This document shows, one piece after another, positions 24,253 through 33,168 of a stretch of 64,000 nt of DNA; the first letter of the stretch is position 1; each line of letters opens with the position of its first letter. This DNA is from Hyphomicrobiales bacterium. Lineage in GTDB: Bacteria; Pseudomonadota; Alphaproteobacteria; Rhizobiales; Beijerinckiaceae. Both the position numbers and the translations under genes were made by a program. The stretch spans positions 1 to 64,000 of the forward strand of contig UBNE01000030.1 in the NCBI GenBank assembly GCA_900466745.1. Direction: 5' to 3'. The notes under the pieces were generated by a model. It did not search any database and was not told the origin of the DNA. It was given only the letters and a program-made list of their open reading frames with translations.

Positions 24253-26544
24253 ATGGGCGTTCATTTCGGAAAGCTTCGCGGGGGCGTGGCGCTCGGCACG
24301 CTGGCCCTGATGCTGGTGGCGGTTTCGGCGGCCGAGGCGCAGCAGCGCAACCGGCAGGCGGACGCCAACCCGCCTCCGGCCACCGGCGATACGCCGGTCC
24401 TGCTCGACCAGATCAACGTCCAGGGCGAAGGCCAGCCGGGCGGGGCGCTGCTCAACGGCCCGACGACCACGCGGGTGACGCGCCAGGAGCTCGACCGCCA
24501 GCAGGTGCAGAGCCTGACCGAGCTGTCGAACCGGGTCGAGGCCGGCATCAGCTTCAACCGCCAGAACAACACGATCAACATCCGCGGCCTCGACGGCCCG
24601 CGCGTGCTGACCACGATCGACGGCATTCGCCAATCCTACATCACCGACACGCGTGTCGACAAAAGCTCGACCAACGCCTTCGACTTCGACTCGCTGTCCA
24701 CGCTCGACCTGCTGCGCGGGGGCAGCGGCGCCAGCACGATGGGCTCGGGCGCGCTCGGGGGCGTGCTGGCGGTGCGCACGCTCGATCCGGAGGATCTGAT
24801 CCGCGGTAATCGCTCCTTCGGTGCCCTCGCCAAGACCGGCTATGACAGCACCGACCGGGCTTGGTTCGGCAGCGCGGCGACGGCCGCGCGGCTCAACAAC
24901 ACCTGGTTCCTGCTGCAGGGAGGTTTCCGCGACGGGCACGAGACGGACAACCGGGGCGGCGTGAAGTCGATCGGCGCCACCCGCACGGCGCCGAACCCGG
25001 CCGACTTCAACCAGTACAACATCCTCGGCAAGGTCTATCACTATGTCGACGAGGTGCACCGTTTCGGCATTCAGGGCGAGCTGTTCAAGCGCAGCGACCG
25101 GGTGCAGACGCGGACCTCGACCGTGTCACTGACCGGCAACTACCGGCCCGGCGCCTACCAGACGGGCGAGGATGTCGAGCGCAAGCGGGTTTCGCTGACT
25201 TACGACTACAAGCTGCCCGGCGGTTTCCTCGACGAGGCGCACGCGATCCTCTACTGGCAGAACGTCAAGCGCGACCAGCTCATCTGGGCCCGGCGCTTCA
25301 CCTCCAATCCGCTCGGCATCTATGCCCGTGACGGACAGTCCGAAGAGGACGCCTATGGCTTCAACGGCTATGTGGTGAAGAACTTCCAAACCGGCATCGC
25401 CTCCCACAAGTTCACGCTGGGGACGGAATTGCGGGCAAGCAAGCTCCAGCAATATTCGGCTGGTCTCGACGGCTGCCCGCCCGGCCCTCCTTATCCGGCC
25501 GGCTTCTCGGGCTGCAACAACCTGCACAGCAACCAGGCCGACCAGCCCGATGTCGACGGCAAGATGGTCGGGCTCTACGCGCATGACGAAATGGGCTTCA
25601 TCGACAACCGGCTGAGGATCACGCCTGGCGTGCGCTTCGACTGGTACGAGGAAAAGCCGAAGGAGACCCCGGCCTACACGATCTCTTCGTCCTATCCCGG
25701 CTCGCTGCCGGCTTCGTCGAGCGACTCGGCCTGGTCGCCGCGCATCCGGCTCGAATACGACATCCTGAAGAACGCGCCCTGGGTGAAGGACGTCACCTTC
25801 TTCGCACAGTGGGGCAAGAGCTTCAGGGCACCGACGGCGAGCGAGCTCTATGGCCGCTTCGGAGCCGTCGGCACCTATCTGCGGACGGGAAATCCCGATC
25901 TGCGGCCGGAGGTCGGCAACGGCATCGATGTCGGCCTGCGCTTCGGTGACAAGGCGTTCGGCGGTTCGGTGACCTATTTCCGCACCAATTACCGCAACTT
26001 CATCGAGACCTATCAGGTCGAGCCGCCGATCCCCGGCGGGCTCTATCCGCAGGGCGGCATCACCGGCTATCGCAACATCGCCCGCGCCGAGATCCAGGGC
26101 GTCGAGCTCAACGCCCAATACGCCTTCGCGCCGAACTGGCTGGTGCGCGGCTCCTTCGCCTATACCCGCGGCGTCAACAAGGACGAGCACACCTATCTCA
26201 ACTCGATCTCGCCGATCCAGGGCATCGTCGCCGTCGCCTACGGCACCGATACCTGGGGCGCGGAGGTTTCGGCCAAGCTCGCCGGGCCGCGCAATCACGT
26301 CGAGGCGATCACGGGCAACGATCAGGGCTTCCGCGCGCCGGGCTACGCGATCTTCAACGCCTCCGCCTGGTGGCGGCCGCTGCCGCAGATCGCCGACCTT
26401 GAATTGCAGGTTGGCGTCTACAACATCTTCGACCGCAAGTACTGGGATGCGGTCAACGTGCCGACCGGCAATCTGGCGCAGGCCCGCGACTACTACACGG
26501 AGCCGGGCCGCACCGTGAAGGCGACGCTGAAGTACCAGTTCTGA
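24253..26544 (+). CDS. TonB-dependent receptor, hemoglobin/heme type
   Basis: This 763-aa outer-membrane receptor has a signal peptide (about residues 1-30), a plug domain (about 65-180; TTRVTRQELDRQQ, INIRGLDGPRVLTTIDGIRQ) and a 22-strand-type barrel ending in KATLKYQF with the terminal Phe of outer-membrane proteins. FRAP (524-527) and NPDL (547-550) are the hallmark boxes of the heme/hemoglobin receptor family. The histidine usually found between these boxes in HmuR/HemR proteins is absent (ELYGRFGAVGTYLRTG), so ligand contacts may differ. The gene is monocistronic: no hmu uptake genes flank it, and a strong terminator follows. Confidence 0.87.
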   Translation: MGVHFGKLRGGVALGTLALMLVAVSAAEAQQRNRQADANPPPATGDTPVLLDQINVQGEGQPGGALLNGPTTTRVTRQELDRQQVQSLTELSNRVEAGISFNRQNNTINIRGLDGPRVLTTIDGIRQSYITDTRVDKSSTNAFDFDSLSTLDLLRGGSGASTMGSGALGGVLAVRTLDPEDLIRGNRSFGALAKTGYDSTDRAWFGSAATAARLNNTWFLLQGGFRDGHETDNRGGVKSIGATRTAPNPADFNQYNILGKVYHYVDEVHRFGIQGELFKRSDRVQTRTSTVSLTGNYRPGAYQTGEDVERKRVSLTYDYKLPGGFLDEAHAILYWQNVKRDQLIWARRFTSNPLGIYARDGQSEEDAYGFNGYVVKNFQTGIASHKFTLGTELRASKLQQYSAGLDGCPPGPPYPAGFSGCNNLHSNQADQPDVDGKMVGLYAHDEMGFIDNRLRITPGVRFDWYEEKPKETPAYTISSSYPGSLPASSSDSAWSPRIRLEYDILKNAPWVKDVTFFAQWGKSFRAPTASELYGRFGAVGTYLRTGNPDLRPEVGNGIDVGLRFGDKAFGGSVTYFRTNYRNFIETYQVEPPIPGGLYPQGGITGYRNIARAEIQGVELNAQYAFAPNWLVRGSFAYTRGVNKDEHTYLNSISPIQGIVAVAYGTDTWGAEVSAKLAGPRNHVEAITGNDQGFRAPGYAIFNASAWWRPLPQIADLELQVGVYNIFDRKYWDAVNVPTGNLAQARDYYTEPGRTVKATLKYQF

Positions 26545-26574
26545 CCGGGACGTTTCGAGACCCCCCGACCAGAT

Positions 26575-26601
26575 GGCCGGCCCTCCGGGGCCGGCCTTTT
26601 T
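26575..26601 (+). terminator. Rho-independent terminator of the TonB receptor gene
   Basis: GGCCGGCCC (26575-26583) and GGGCCGGCC (26588-26596) form a perfect 9-bp stem with a 4-nt loop, followed by TTTTT. It lies about 30 nt after the stop. Confidence 0.92.
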
Positions 26602-26669
26602 CATGCGCGGGCCGCATTCCCGGTCCTCGGCCCGGTGCTTCGCAGGGAGACCGCCCGGGCGGCGACGCT

Positions 26670-27491
26670 TCAGCCCTCGTCCGGCTCTCCGGCCTGCCGC
26701 GCCAGCAGGCGCGCCTTCCTCGGTCCCTCGACCAGCGACTTGAAGACGCCGCGCAGCGTGCGGGCCTCCTGCTCGGTCATGGCGAGGCGGTGCAGGATGT
26801 CGCGCAGATTGGCGGTCATGATCGGCTTCTTGCCGGGCGGGAAGAAGCCGCAGGCGTCGAGCTCGCCTTCGAGATAGTCGAACATCGACAGGACCATCTC
26901 GCGCTTCGCCGGGGGTGAGGGGTTGCTCTCGCGGAAGGGCGGCTCGCCGCCCGTCGCCTTGAACCATTCATAGCCGGAGAGCAGCACGGCCTGGGCGAGG
27001 TTGAGCGAGGCGAAGGCCGGGTTGACCGGAAAGGTCAGGATCGCGTCGGCGAAGCTGATCTCCTCATTGGTCAGGCCGATGCGCTCGCGCCCGAACAGGA
27101 TGCCGACCCGCTCGCCGCCGCCGATGCGCGCGGCGGTCTCAGGCATCGCCTCGGCCGGGGTCAGCACGCGCTTCATCTGGCCGCGCTCGCGGGCCGTGGT
27201 GGCGAGCACATGGTTCAGGTCGGCGATGGCCTCGGACGCGCTGGCGTAGAGCCGGGCGTTCTCGAGGATATGGGTGGCGCCGGAGGCCGCGGCCGTGGCG
27301 CCCTTCTTCAGCCCGCCGCCGCTCGGCCAGCCGTCGCGCGGCGCGACGAGGCGCATCTCGGAGAGGCCGAAATTGGCCATGGCGCGGGCGCACATGCCGA
27401 TATTCTCGGCGAGCTGCGGCTCGACGAGGATGACGACGGGCGCGGCTCCCTCGATGGCGGGGCGGGTGCGGTCGGTTCCGGAACCGGTCAT
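26670..27491 (-). CDS. trmJ: TrmJ-like tRNA/rRNA (2'-O) SPOUT methyltransferase
   Basis: The ATG at 27491 gives 273 aa. The SpoU/SPOUT knot motifs are present: PVVILVEPQLAENIGMCARAMANFG (first motif, in part), VGILFGRERIGLTNEEISFAD (second) and NPAFASLNLAQAVLLSGYE (third). A C-terminal helical extension typical of the TrmH-group TrmJ proteins follows. TrmJ methylates the ribose at position 32 of tRNAs. Assignment to TrmJ over other SPOUT members is by domain layout and is fairly, not fully, certain. A longer frame upstream crosses the convergent small gene and the dipeptidase gene and is not coding. Confidence 0.87.
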   Translation of the reverse strand: MTGSGTDRTRPAIEGAAPVVILVEPQLAENIGMCARAMANFGLSEMRLVAPRDGWPSGGGLKKGATAAASGATHILENARLYASASEAIADLNHVLATTARERGQMKRVLTPAEAMPETAARIGGGERVGILFGRERIGLTNEEISFADAILTFPVNPAFASLNLAQAVLLSGYEWFKATGGEPPFRESNPSPPAKREMVLSMFDYLEGELDACGFFPPGKKPIMTANLRDILHRLAMTEQEARTLRGVFKSLVEGPRKARLLARQAGEPDEG

Positions 27492-27602
27492 GGTCCTTGC
27501 TGTTCGTTGACGTGCGCGGCTGCTATCCTGCGCCGGCGCTGCTGTCTGCCGGCGCGGCGTCGGCGTCAAGCCCCGACGGCTTCGCTGCGGAGAACCGGAC
27601 GC

Positions 27603-27755
27603 ATGGGCGGTGACGGCAATTTCGTGATCTGGATCGTGCTCGCGGCCGTGCCGATCGGGCTCGTGCTGATCTCGCTCTGGGCGAGGGCCCGTCCGCCGGG
27701 CGAGACCCATCTTCGGGTGCAGGAGAACGAGCCGAAGAAGCCCGACGAGCCCTGA
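27603..27755 (+). CDS. 50-aa single-pass membrane protein, unknown function
   Basis: The ATG at 27603 has a GGAG about 10 nt upstream and opens a 50-codon frame. One transmembrane helix is clear (about residues 6-26, FVIWIVLAAVPIGLVLISLW), followed by a polar tail ending ENEPKKPDEP. It is divergent from trmJ (111 bp) and is followed by element R3. I recognise no family. Codon use and a sensible membrane topology favour a real gene, but it is short. Confidence 0.5.
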   Translation: MGGDGNFVIWIVLAAVPIGLVLISLWARARPPGETHLRVQENEPKKPDEP

Positions 27756-27777
27756 GCTCGCCGGGGCGTCGGTGCAG

Positions 27778-27818
27778 GTCATTCCAGGCCGCGCGGGGGA
27801 GCCGCCGATCCGGAATGA
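27778..27818. repeat. Short palindromic element R3
   Basis: GTCATTCC (27778-27785) and GGAATGA (27812-27818) bound a 41-bp remnant of the same element family, with GATCCGGAATGA at the right end. It lies between the small membrane protein gene and the dipeptidase stop. Confidence 0.55.
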
Positions 27819-27832
27819 AGCCGCGATGGCCG

Positions 27833-28972
27833 TCAGCCCGCGGCCGCCTCGACCGCGCGCAGGACGCGCAGCGTGTTGCCGCCGGCGAGCTTCGCCAGAT
27901 TCTCCTCCGACCAGCCGCGGCGGATCAGCTCGGCGATCACGTTCGGGAATGTCGAGGTGTCTTCGAGCCCGTCCGGGTTGACCCAGCCGAAGAAGTCCGA
28001 GCCGATGCCGACATGGTCGTGGCCGATGCGTTTGGCGAGATATTCGACATGGTTGCAATACTGGGCGACCGTCGCCTTCGGGCGCGGGCCCGACCTGGCG
28101 ACGATCTCGGCTTCGACCTGGGCGTGGTTCTGCCCTTCCGGCGCCTTGCCGTATTGGTCGCGGGCGGGGCGGTGCCAGTCGCGCGCGGCCTGGCTGATGA
28201 AGTCGGGCACGAAGGTCGCCATCACGACGCCGCCATTGGCCGCGACCCGGTCGAGCACGTCGTCGGGGACGTTGCGCGGATGGTCGCAGAGCGTGAAGGC
28301 GTTGGAATGCGACCAGACGACCGGCGCTTTCGAGACGTCGAGCGTGTCGTGCATCACCTTGGGCGAGACATGGGCGAGGTCGACGACCATGCCGAGCCTG
28401 TTCATCCGGCGGATCACATCCTTGCCGAAGGCGCTGAGGCCGTTATGGCGCGGCGCGTCGGTGGCGGAATCGCACCAGTCGGTCGTGCCGTTGTGGCAGA
28501 GCGTCATCAGCCGCACGCCGAGATCGTAATAGGCGTCGAGCGCGTCGAGCTCGCCATCGACCGCCGCGCCGTTCTCGATGGTCATGAACAGGGCGATGCG
28601 GCCTTCCGCCTTGGCCGCCTCGACATCGGCCGCCGTGAGACCGGGCCGGAAGACGTCGGCATGGCGCTTCAGGATGTCGCGCATCAGCGCGATCTGGGCG
28701 AGGGCGAAGCCGGCGGGGTTGGGCTGGTTCGGCGGGACATAGGCCGCGAAGAACTGGCCGGCGAGCTTGCCGGCCCGCATGCGCGGAATGTCGGTGTCGA
28801 CCTCCGGGTGGACCTTGGTCAGGTCGTAGGCGGCGACGTCGCCCCTGGCCGCGGCATCCTTGCGGATGACGTAGGGCAGGTCGTTATGGCCGTCGATCAG
28901 CGGGACGCGGTCGAGCAAGGCGAGCGCGGCGGCGTAGGCATTGTCCTGGACGGGCGGTTTGGCGAGGGCCAT
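27833..28972 (-). CDS. Membrane dipeptidase (peptidase family M19)
   Basis: This zinc dipeptidase family hydrolyses dipeptides, often with D-residues. With the ATG at 28972 the protein has 379 aa; the ATG at 29005 would add 11 residues and neither has a strong ribosome site. Zinc-ligand motif DGHNDLP is near the N-terminus (H29, D31). FMTIENGAA holds the bridging Glu, and VWSHSNAF and HVGIGSDFFGW also match the family. No signal peptide is evident, so it is probably cytoplasmic. The neighbouring DadA-like gene on the same strand may act on D-amino acids it releases; that link is inferred. Confidence 0.9.
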   Translation of the reverse strand: MALAKPPVQDNAYAAALALLDRVPLIDGHNDLPYVIRKDAAARGDVAAYDLTKVHPEVDTDIPRMRAGKLAGQFFAAYVPPNQPNPAGFALAQIALMRDILKRHADVFRPGLTAADVEAAKAEGRIALFMTIENGAAVDGELDALDAYYDLGVRLMTLCHNGTTDWCDSATDAPRHNGLSAFGKDVIRRMNRLGMVVDLAHVSPKVMHDTLDVSKAPVVWSHSNAFTLCDHPRNVPDDVLDRVAANGGVVMATFVPDFISQAARDWHRPARDQYGKAPEGQNHAQVEAEIVARSGPRPKATVAQYCNHVEYLAKRIGHDHVGIGSDFFGWVNPDGLEDTSTFPNVIAELIRRGWSEENLAKLAGGNTLRVLRAVEAAAG

Positions 28973-29049
28973 GGCGGGATCTCGGTCGGGAATCGGGAAC
29001 GCCATGGTGGCAGGCGCTGCCGCGGCAGGCGAGGGGGCAGAGCGCAGGG

Positions 29050-29185
29050 CTGTCATCCCGCACGTGCGACGGCGCGCAGTGCCGCTGCGCAGATGCGGGA
29101 CCGCACGAAGGTAGGCGCCTCTTTCGGGGCGCGGTCCCGTGTCAGCGCAGCAGCGTTTCACGCTGCGGCGCGCACGGGATGACAG
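29050..29185. repeat. Intergenic palindromic element R4
   Basis: A 136-bp block bounded by perfect 11-bp inverted ends CTGTCATCCCG (29050-29060) and CGGGATGACAG (29175-29185). It fills most of the gap between the DadA-like gene and the dipeptidase gene. AGGCGCTCT-type short repeats continue just to its right. Confidence 0.75.
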
Positions 29186-29218
29186 GCGCTCTTTGAAGGG
29201 CGCCCTGTGACAGGCGCT

Positions 29219-30469
29219 CTACGAGAAGCGCGCAGCCGCGAACGGCGCCGGATCGACGAAGACCTTCTGTCCCGTCACCATCTCGGCGATCATCCGGCCG
29301 GTGACGGCGGCCAGCGTCAGGCCGTGATGGGCGTGGCCGAAGGAGAACCACAGCCCCTTGTGCTTCGGCGCCGGGCCGATGATCGGCATCATGTCCGGCG
29401 TGCAGGGGCGCCGCCCGAGCCAGGGCTCGGCATCGACGCGCTCGCCCAGCGGGAACAGCGCCTTGGCGATCGGCTCGGCGCGGGCGAGCTGCACCGGGGT
29501 CTTGGGCGCATCGCGATCGGCGAATTCGGCGCCGGTGGTCAGGCGGATGCCCTGCAGCATCGGCGCCAGGAAATAGCCGCGCTCGGTGTCGAGCACCGGA
29601 TGGTTGAGCACGGCGTTGCCCTGCGGCTTGTAATGCATGTGGTAGCCGCGCTTGACCGCGAGCGGCAGGCGGTAGCCGAGCTTGTTGGTCAGCACGTCGG
29701 CCCAGGGACCGAGCGCGACGACCACATCCTTCGCCGTGGCCTTGGTGCCGTCGGCGAGGGTGATGCTCCATTCGGCGCCCTCCTGCGTCAGCGTGCCGGC
29801 CTCGCCGAGCGCGAGCTTGCCGCCGAGTTTTTCGAACAGGGCGACATAGGCTTTCGACAGGCCGAGCGGGTCGACCACCGTGACCGGGTCGGTCCAGTGC
29901 AGGCCGCCGATCAGGCTGGCATGGTCGAGGTGCGGCTCGTCCGCCTTCAGCGCCGCCATGTCGAGCGCGCGGTAGTTCACGCCGAAATCGCGCTTCCAGC
30001 GGGCGGCCTCGGCGAGGCGCTCGTCGCGCTCCTTTTCGGTGCGGAAGACCTTCATCCAGCCCTTGCGGCGCAGGAGCGCGGTGGCGCCGGCTTCCTGCGC
30101 CAGCACGTCGTGCTCGCTGACGCAGTGCTCGATCAGCTTCGCGTATTTGCGGGCGATGGCCTCGTGCTGCGAGGCGCGCGAATGCATCCAGTAGGAGAAC
30201 AGGAAGGGGGCGAGCTTCGGAAGCGCGCTCCAATGATAGGAGGCATCGATGGTGTTGTTCATCGCGTAGCGGAAGAGCGCGCCGAAATCATGCGGGAAGC
30301 CGTAAGGGTAGACGCCCTCGCGCTGGATCAGCCCGGCATTGCCGTAGCTGGTCTCCTCGCCCGGCCCGCGGCGGTCGACGAGCAGGGTGGAACGGCCCGC
30401 CTTCTGCAGATGAAGCGCCACCGAAATGCCGACGATGCCCGCGCCGAGAACAATCGTATCCACCCGCAT
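29219..30469 (-). CDS. FAD-dependent D-amino-acid dehydrogenase (DadA-like)
   Basis: The 416-aa protein begins with a dinucleotide-binding fold (VLGAGIVGISVALHL, then a glutamate/aspartate-type strand end LLVDRRGPGEETSYGNAG). It has the DAO-family C-terminus, with GRRPCTPDMMPIIGPAP and FSFGHAHHGLTLA. GEETSYGNAGLI is characteristic of DadA-like proteins, which oxidise D-amino acids to oxoacids and feed electrons to the membrane. No alr/dadX racemase is adjacent. It is divergent from a BASS-like transporter gene across about 280 bp. Confidence 0.87.
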   Translation of the reverse strand: MRVDTIVLGAGIVGISVALHLQKAGRSTLLVDRRGPGEETSYGNAGLIQREGVYPYGFPHDFGALFRYAMNNTIDASYHWSALPKLAPFLFSYWMHSRASQHEAIARKYAKLIEHCVSEHDVLAQEAGATALLRRKGWMKVFRTEKERDERLAEAARWKRDFGVNYRALDMAALKADEPHLDHASLIGGLHWTDPVTVVDPLGLSKAYVALFEKLGGKLALGEAGTLTQEGAEWSITLADGTKATAKDVVVALGPWADVLTNKLGYRLPLAVKRGYHMHYKPQGNAVLNHPVLDTERGYFLAPMLQGIRLTTGAEFADRDAPKTPVQLARAEPIAKALFPLGERVDAEPWLGRRPCTPDMMPIIGPAPKHKGLWFSFGHAHHGLTLAAVTGRMIAEMVTGQKVFVDPAPFAAARFS

Positions 30470-30748
30470 GACCAGCTCCCGCCAACCCTTCTGCCGCGCT
30501 TTTTGCGAAGCGAAAATAGCGCTTTGCGCAGGCTTGTCAGCGGCGCGGTGGATCTTTGCGGAAGAGGGGGCGATCTTTCGCAGTTTATGTCTCGATTCTC
30601 GGGGTATTGCCGCTCTGGAGCGGATTTTCGCGACCTCTCCGCAATTTCATGCCGGCGCACCCTTTCCCTGCGGAGAAGGCGGGTGACGGCAGGCCGCCAT
30701 TCGGCCAGTGTGCGGGCTCGATTTGCGAATGATTCCAGTCGGGTGACG

Positions 30749-31720
30749 ATGTATCCAGCAACGCTTCTCGCCGCCGGCCTGGGATGGCTCGGGCGCCATG
30801 GCACGCAAGGGTTCGCGCTCTCGATCTTCCTCGGGCTGGCGCTGCCGCAATTCTCAGCGGCGGCGCGGCCGGCTCTGCCGATCACCATCTTCTGCTTCAC
30901 CACGGTGGTGTTCCTGCGCCTCGATCTGCGCGTCACGGCCGGGCTGCTGCGCCGGCCGGCCCGGCTCGCCGCCGCCTGCGTCTGGCTGATCGCGGCGCCG
31001 GTGCTGCTGATCGGCGGGGCGCTCTTCCTCGCCGGCCGGGAAAGCCTCGATCCGGGCATCGTGCTCGGGCTCGCCATCATGGGCGCGGCGCCGCCGATCA
31101 TGTCCTCCCCGGCGGTGGCGATCCTCTACGGCTTCGAGCCGTCGCTGATCATCGCCAGCGTCATCGTCACGACGATCGCGAGCCCGCTGGTCGCGCCGGT
31201 CCTGGTCGAGTTCCTCGCCGGGGCGGCGGTGCCGCTCGACCGGGCCTCGCTGATGCTGCGGCTGCTGATCTTCATCGGCGGCGGGATGGCGGTCGCGATC
31301 TCGCTCAGGCTCTGGCTCGGGCTCGAGCGGATCAGGGCGATGAAGGCCAATCTCGATGGCTTCGGCGTGCTGATGTATTTCATTTTCGCCATCGCCGCGA
31401 TGGACGGGGTGACGGCGGCCGCGCTGGCGCAGCCGCGGCTGGTCCTGTTCGTGCTCGCCTGCGTCTTCGCCGTCTCGGCGGCGGGGCTGGTGTCGAGCTG
31501 GTTCCTGCTGCGCATCCTGGGCGCGCCGGACCGCTTCATGATCGGCTACGGCAGCGGGCAGCGGAACATGGGACTGCTGGTCGCGGCGCTGGGGGCGGGG
31601 GTCTCGCCCACCACCTTCCTGTTCTTCGCGCTGGCACAGTTCCCGATCTACCTGCTGCCCTGGCTGCTCGGCGGGCTGGCGGGCCGGATCCGGCGCCGGG
31701 AAGCTGCTGACGGGCGCTGA
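30749..31720 (+). CDS. BASS-like (bile acid:sodium symporter-type) membrane transporter
   Basis: With the ATG at 30749 the protein has 323 aa and about nine to ten transmembrane helices. The motif GYGSGQRNMGLLVAALG near the end resembles the second crossed-helix region of BASS transporters, and GAAPPIMSSPAVAILYG resembles the first. Substrates in this superfamily include organic acids, and I cannot tell which applies. The open frame runs much further upstream across the divergent DadA-like gene, but the hydrophobic protein begins only here. A GST gene follows after 44 bp. Confidence 0.7.
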   Translation: MYPATLLAAGLGWLGRHGTQGFALSIFLGLALPQFSAAARPALPITIFCFTTVVFLRLDLRVTAGLLRRPARLAAACVWLIAAPVLLIGGALFLAGRESLDPGIVLGLAIMGAAPPIMSSPAVAILYGFEPSLIIASVIVTTIASPLVAPVLVEFLAGAAVPLDRASLMLRLLIFIGGGMAVAISLRLWLGLERIRAMKANLDGFGVLMYFIFAIAAMDGVTAAALAQPRLVLFVLACVFAVSAAGLVSSWFLLRILGAPDRFMIGYGSGQRNMGLLVAALGAGVSPTTFLFFALAQFPIYLLPWLLGGLAGRIRRREAADGR

Positions 31721-31764
31721 CGCGGCGCCCTGCGAAGGTTTTCGCCATCGCAGGAGTTCGCGCC

Positions 31765-32448
31765 ATGATCACGTTGTACTCCGGGCCGCTGAGCCTGTTC
31801 GCGCGCAAGGTCGAGATCGCGCTCAGGGAGAAAGGCCTCGCCTTCGAGCGCGTCATGGTGCCGTTCAACCAGACCACCGGCTACGACCCGAAGCATCCGG
31901 AGGTGCTGGCGCTCAACCCGAAGGGGCAGGTGCCGGTGCTGAGCGATTGCGGGCTCGTGCTCTACGATTCCACCGTGATCAACGAATATCTCGACGAGGC
32001 CTATCCCGAGCCCCGGTTGATGCCGGATAGCCCGGTGGACCGCGCCCGCTGCCGGCTCGACGAGCTCTATGCCGACGAGATCATGCTGCAGGCGCTGAAG
32101 CCGCTGATGCACCGGACCGCGCCGCCCGCGCCGGACCGCGACCGCCGCATCGCCCGGGAGGCCGACGCGCTGATCGCCGAGGAGGCGCTGGCGCGGCATT
32201 ACGAGGTGCTGGAGCAGAAGCTGGCGGGGCGGGAGTTCTTCGGCGGCCGGCTCTCGCTGGCGGATATTGCGCTGTTCATGAGCGTGCTGTTCTCGCTCCG
32301 TCTCGGCGGGCCGCCGCTCGACGGCCATCCGGCGCTCTCGGCTTGGTTTGGGCGGCTCAGGCAGCGGCCGGCCTTCGTGCAGGCCGCGGCCGAGATCGCG
32401 GAGGCCGACCGGCGGCTGTCCTTTCCGGTGAAATCGCGCTCCGCCTGA
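31765..32448 (+). CDS. Glutathione S-transferase family protein
   Basis: The 227-aa protein has an N-terminal thioredoxin-like domain (ITLYSGPLSLFARKVEIALREKG, LNPKGQVPVLSDCG with the cis-Pro, then LYDSTVINEYLDE) and an all-helical C-terminal domain with GGRLSLADIALF. S8 or S10 near the N-terminus is the likely glutathione-activating residue. Length is standard. It lies between a transporter and rpe on the same strand, 36 bp before the rpe start. The substrate is unknown. Confidence 0.92.
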   Translation: MITLYSGPLSLFARKVEIALREKGLAFERVMVPFNQTTGYDPKHPEVLALNPKGQVPVLSDCGLVLYDSTVINEYLDEAYPEPRLMPDSPVDRARCRLDELYADEIMLQALKPLMHRTAPPAPDRDRRIAREADALIAEEALARHYEVLEQKLAGREFFGGRLSLADIALFMSVLFSLRLGGPPLDGHPALSAWFGRLRQRPAFVQAAAEIAEADRRLSFPVKSRSA

Positions 32449-32484
32449 TTGCAGCGGGACCTGAGCGGGGGTAAACCGCCCGCC

Positions 32485-33168
32485 ATGACCCGCCCGATCC
32501 GCATCGCCCCGTCCATCCTCTCGGCCGATTTCGCCAGGCTGGGCGAGGAGGTGCGCGCCGTCGACGCGGCCGGCGCCGACTGGATCCATTGCGACGTGAT
32601 GGACGGGCATTTCGTCCCCAACATCACCTTCGGGCCGGACGTGCTGAAGGCGATCCGCCCGCACACCCAGAAATTCTTCGACGTGCATCTGATGATCGCG
32701 CCCGTCGACCCTTACGTCGAAGCCTTCGCCAAGGCCGGCGCCGACCTGATCTCCTTCCATGTCGAGGCGGGCCCGCATCCGCACCGGACGATCCAGGCGA
32801 TCAAGGCGCAGGGCAAGCAGGCCGGCCTCGTGCTCAATCCCGGCACGCCGGCGGGCGCCGTCGAGGCGCTGATCGCCGATGTCGACCTGATCCTGCTGAT
32901 GACGGTCAATCCCGGCTTCGGCGGGCAGAGCTTCATCCGCTCCGTGGTCGAGAAGGTTTCGCAGGTGAAGGCGCTGATCGGCGACCGCCCCGTCACGCTC
33001 GAGATCGACGGCGGCGTCACGCCCGAGACCGCGCCGCTGGTGGTCAAGGCCGGCGCCGATACGCTGGTCGCGGGCTCGGCCGTGTTCAAGGGCGGGCCTT
33101 CGGCCTATGCCGGCAATATCGACGCCATCCGCAAGGCGGCGGAAGCCGCCCGCGGCGACTGGGTTTGA
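32485..33168 (+). CDS. rpe: Ribulose-phosphate 3-epimerase
   Basis: Rpe interconverts ribulose 5-phosphate and xylulose 5-phosphate in the pentose phosphate (and Calvin) pathway. The ATG at 32485 gives 227 aa. The metal ligands are all present: H35 and D37 in [14 protein letters not shown]68 in FFDVHLMI and D175 in LEIDGGV. The phosphate loop [10 protein letters not shown] is intact. It follows the GST gene after 36 bp and ends before the large palindromic element R5. Confidence 0.96.
   Translation: MTRPIRIAPSILSADFARLGEEVRAVDAAGADWIHCDVMDGHFVPNITFGPDVLKAIRPHTQKFFDVHLMIAPVDPYVEAFAKAGADLISFHVEAGPHPHRTIQAIKAQGKQAGLVLNPGTPAGAVEALIADVDLILLMTVNPGFGGQSFIRSVVEKVSQVKALIGDRPVTLEIDGGVTPETAPLVVKAGADTLVAGSAVFKGGPSAYAGNIDAIRKAAEAARGDWV

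Noticed and set aside
29207-30748. N-terminal extension of the BASS-like transporter to 837 aa
   Set aside because: The extra part is antisense to the DadA-like gene; the hydrophobic transporter begins at 30749.
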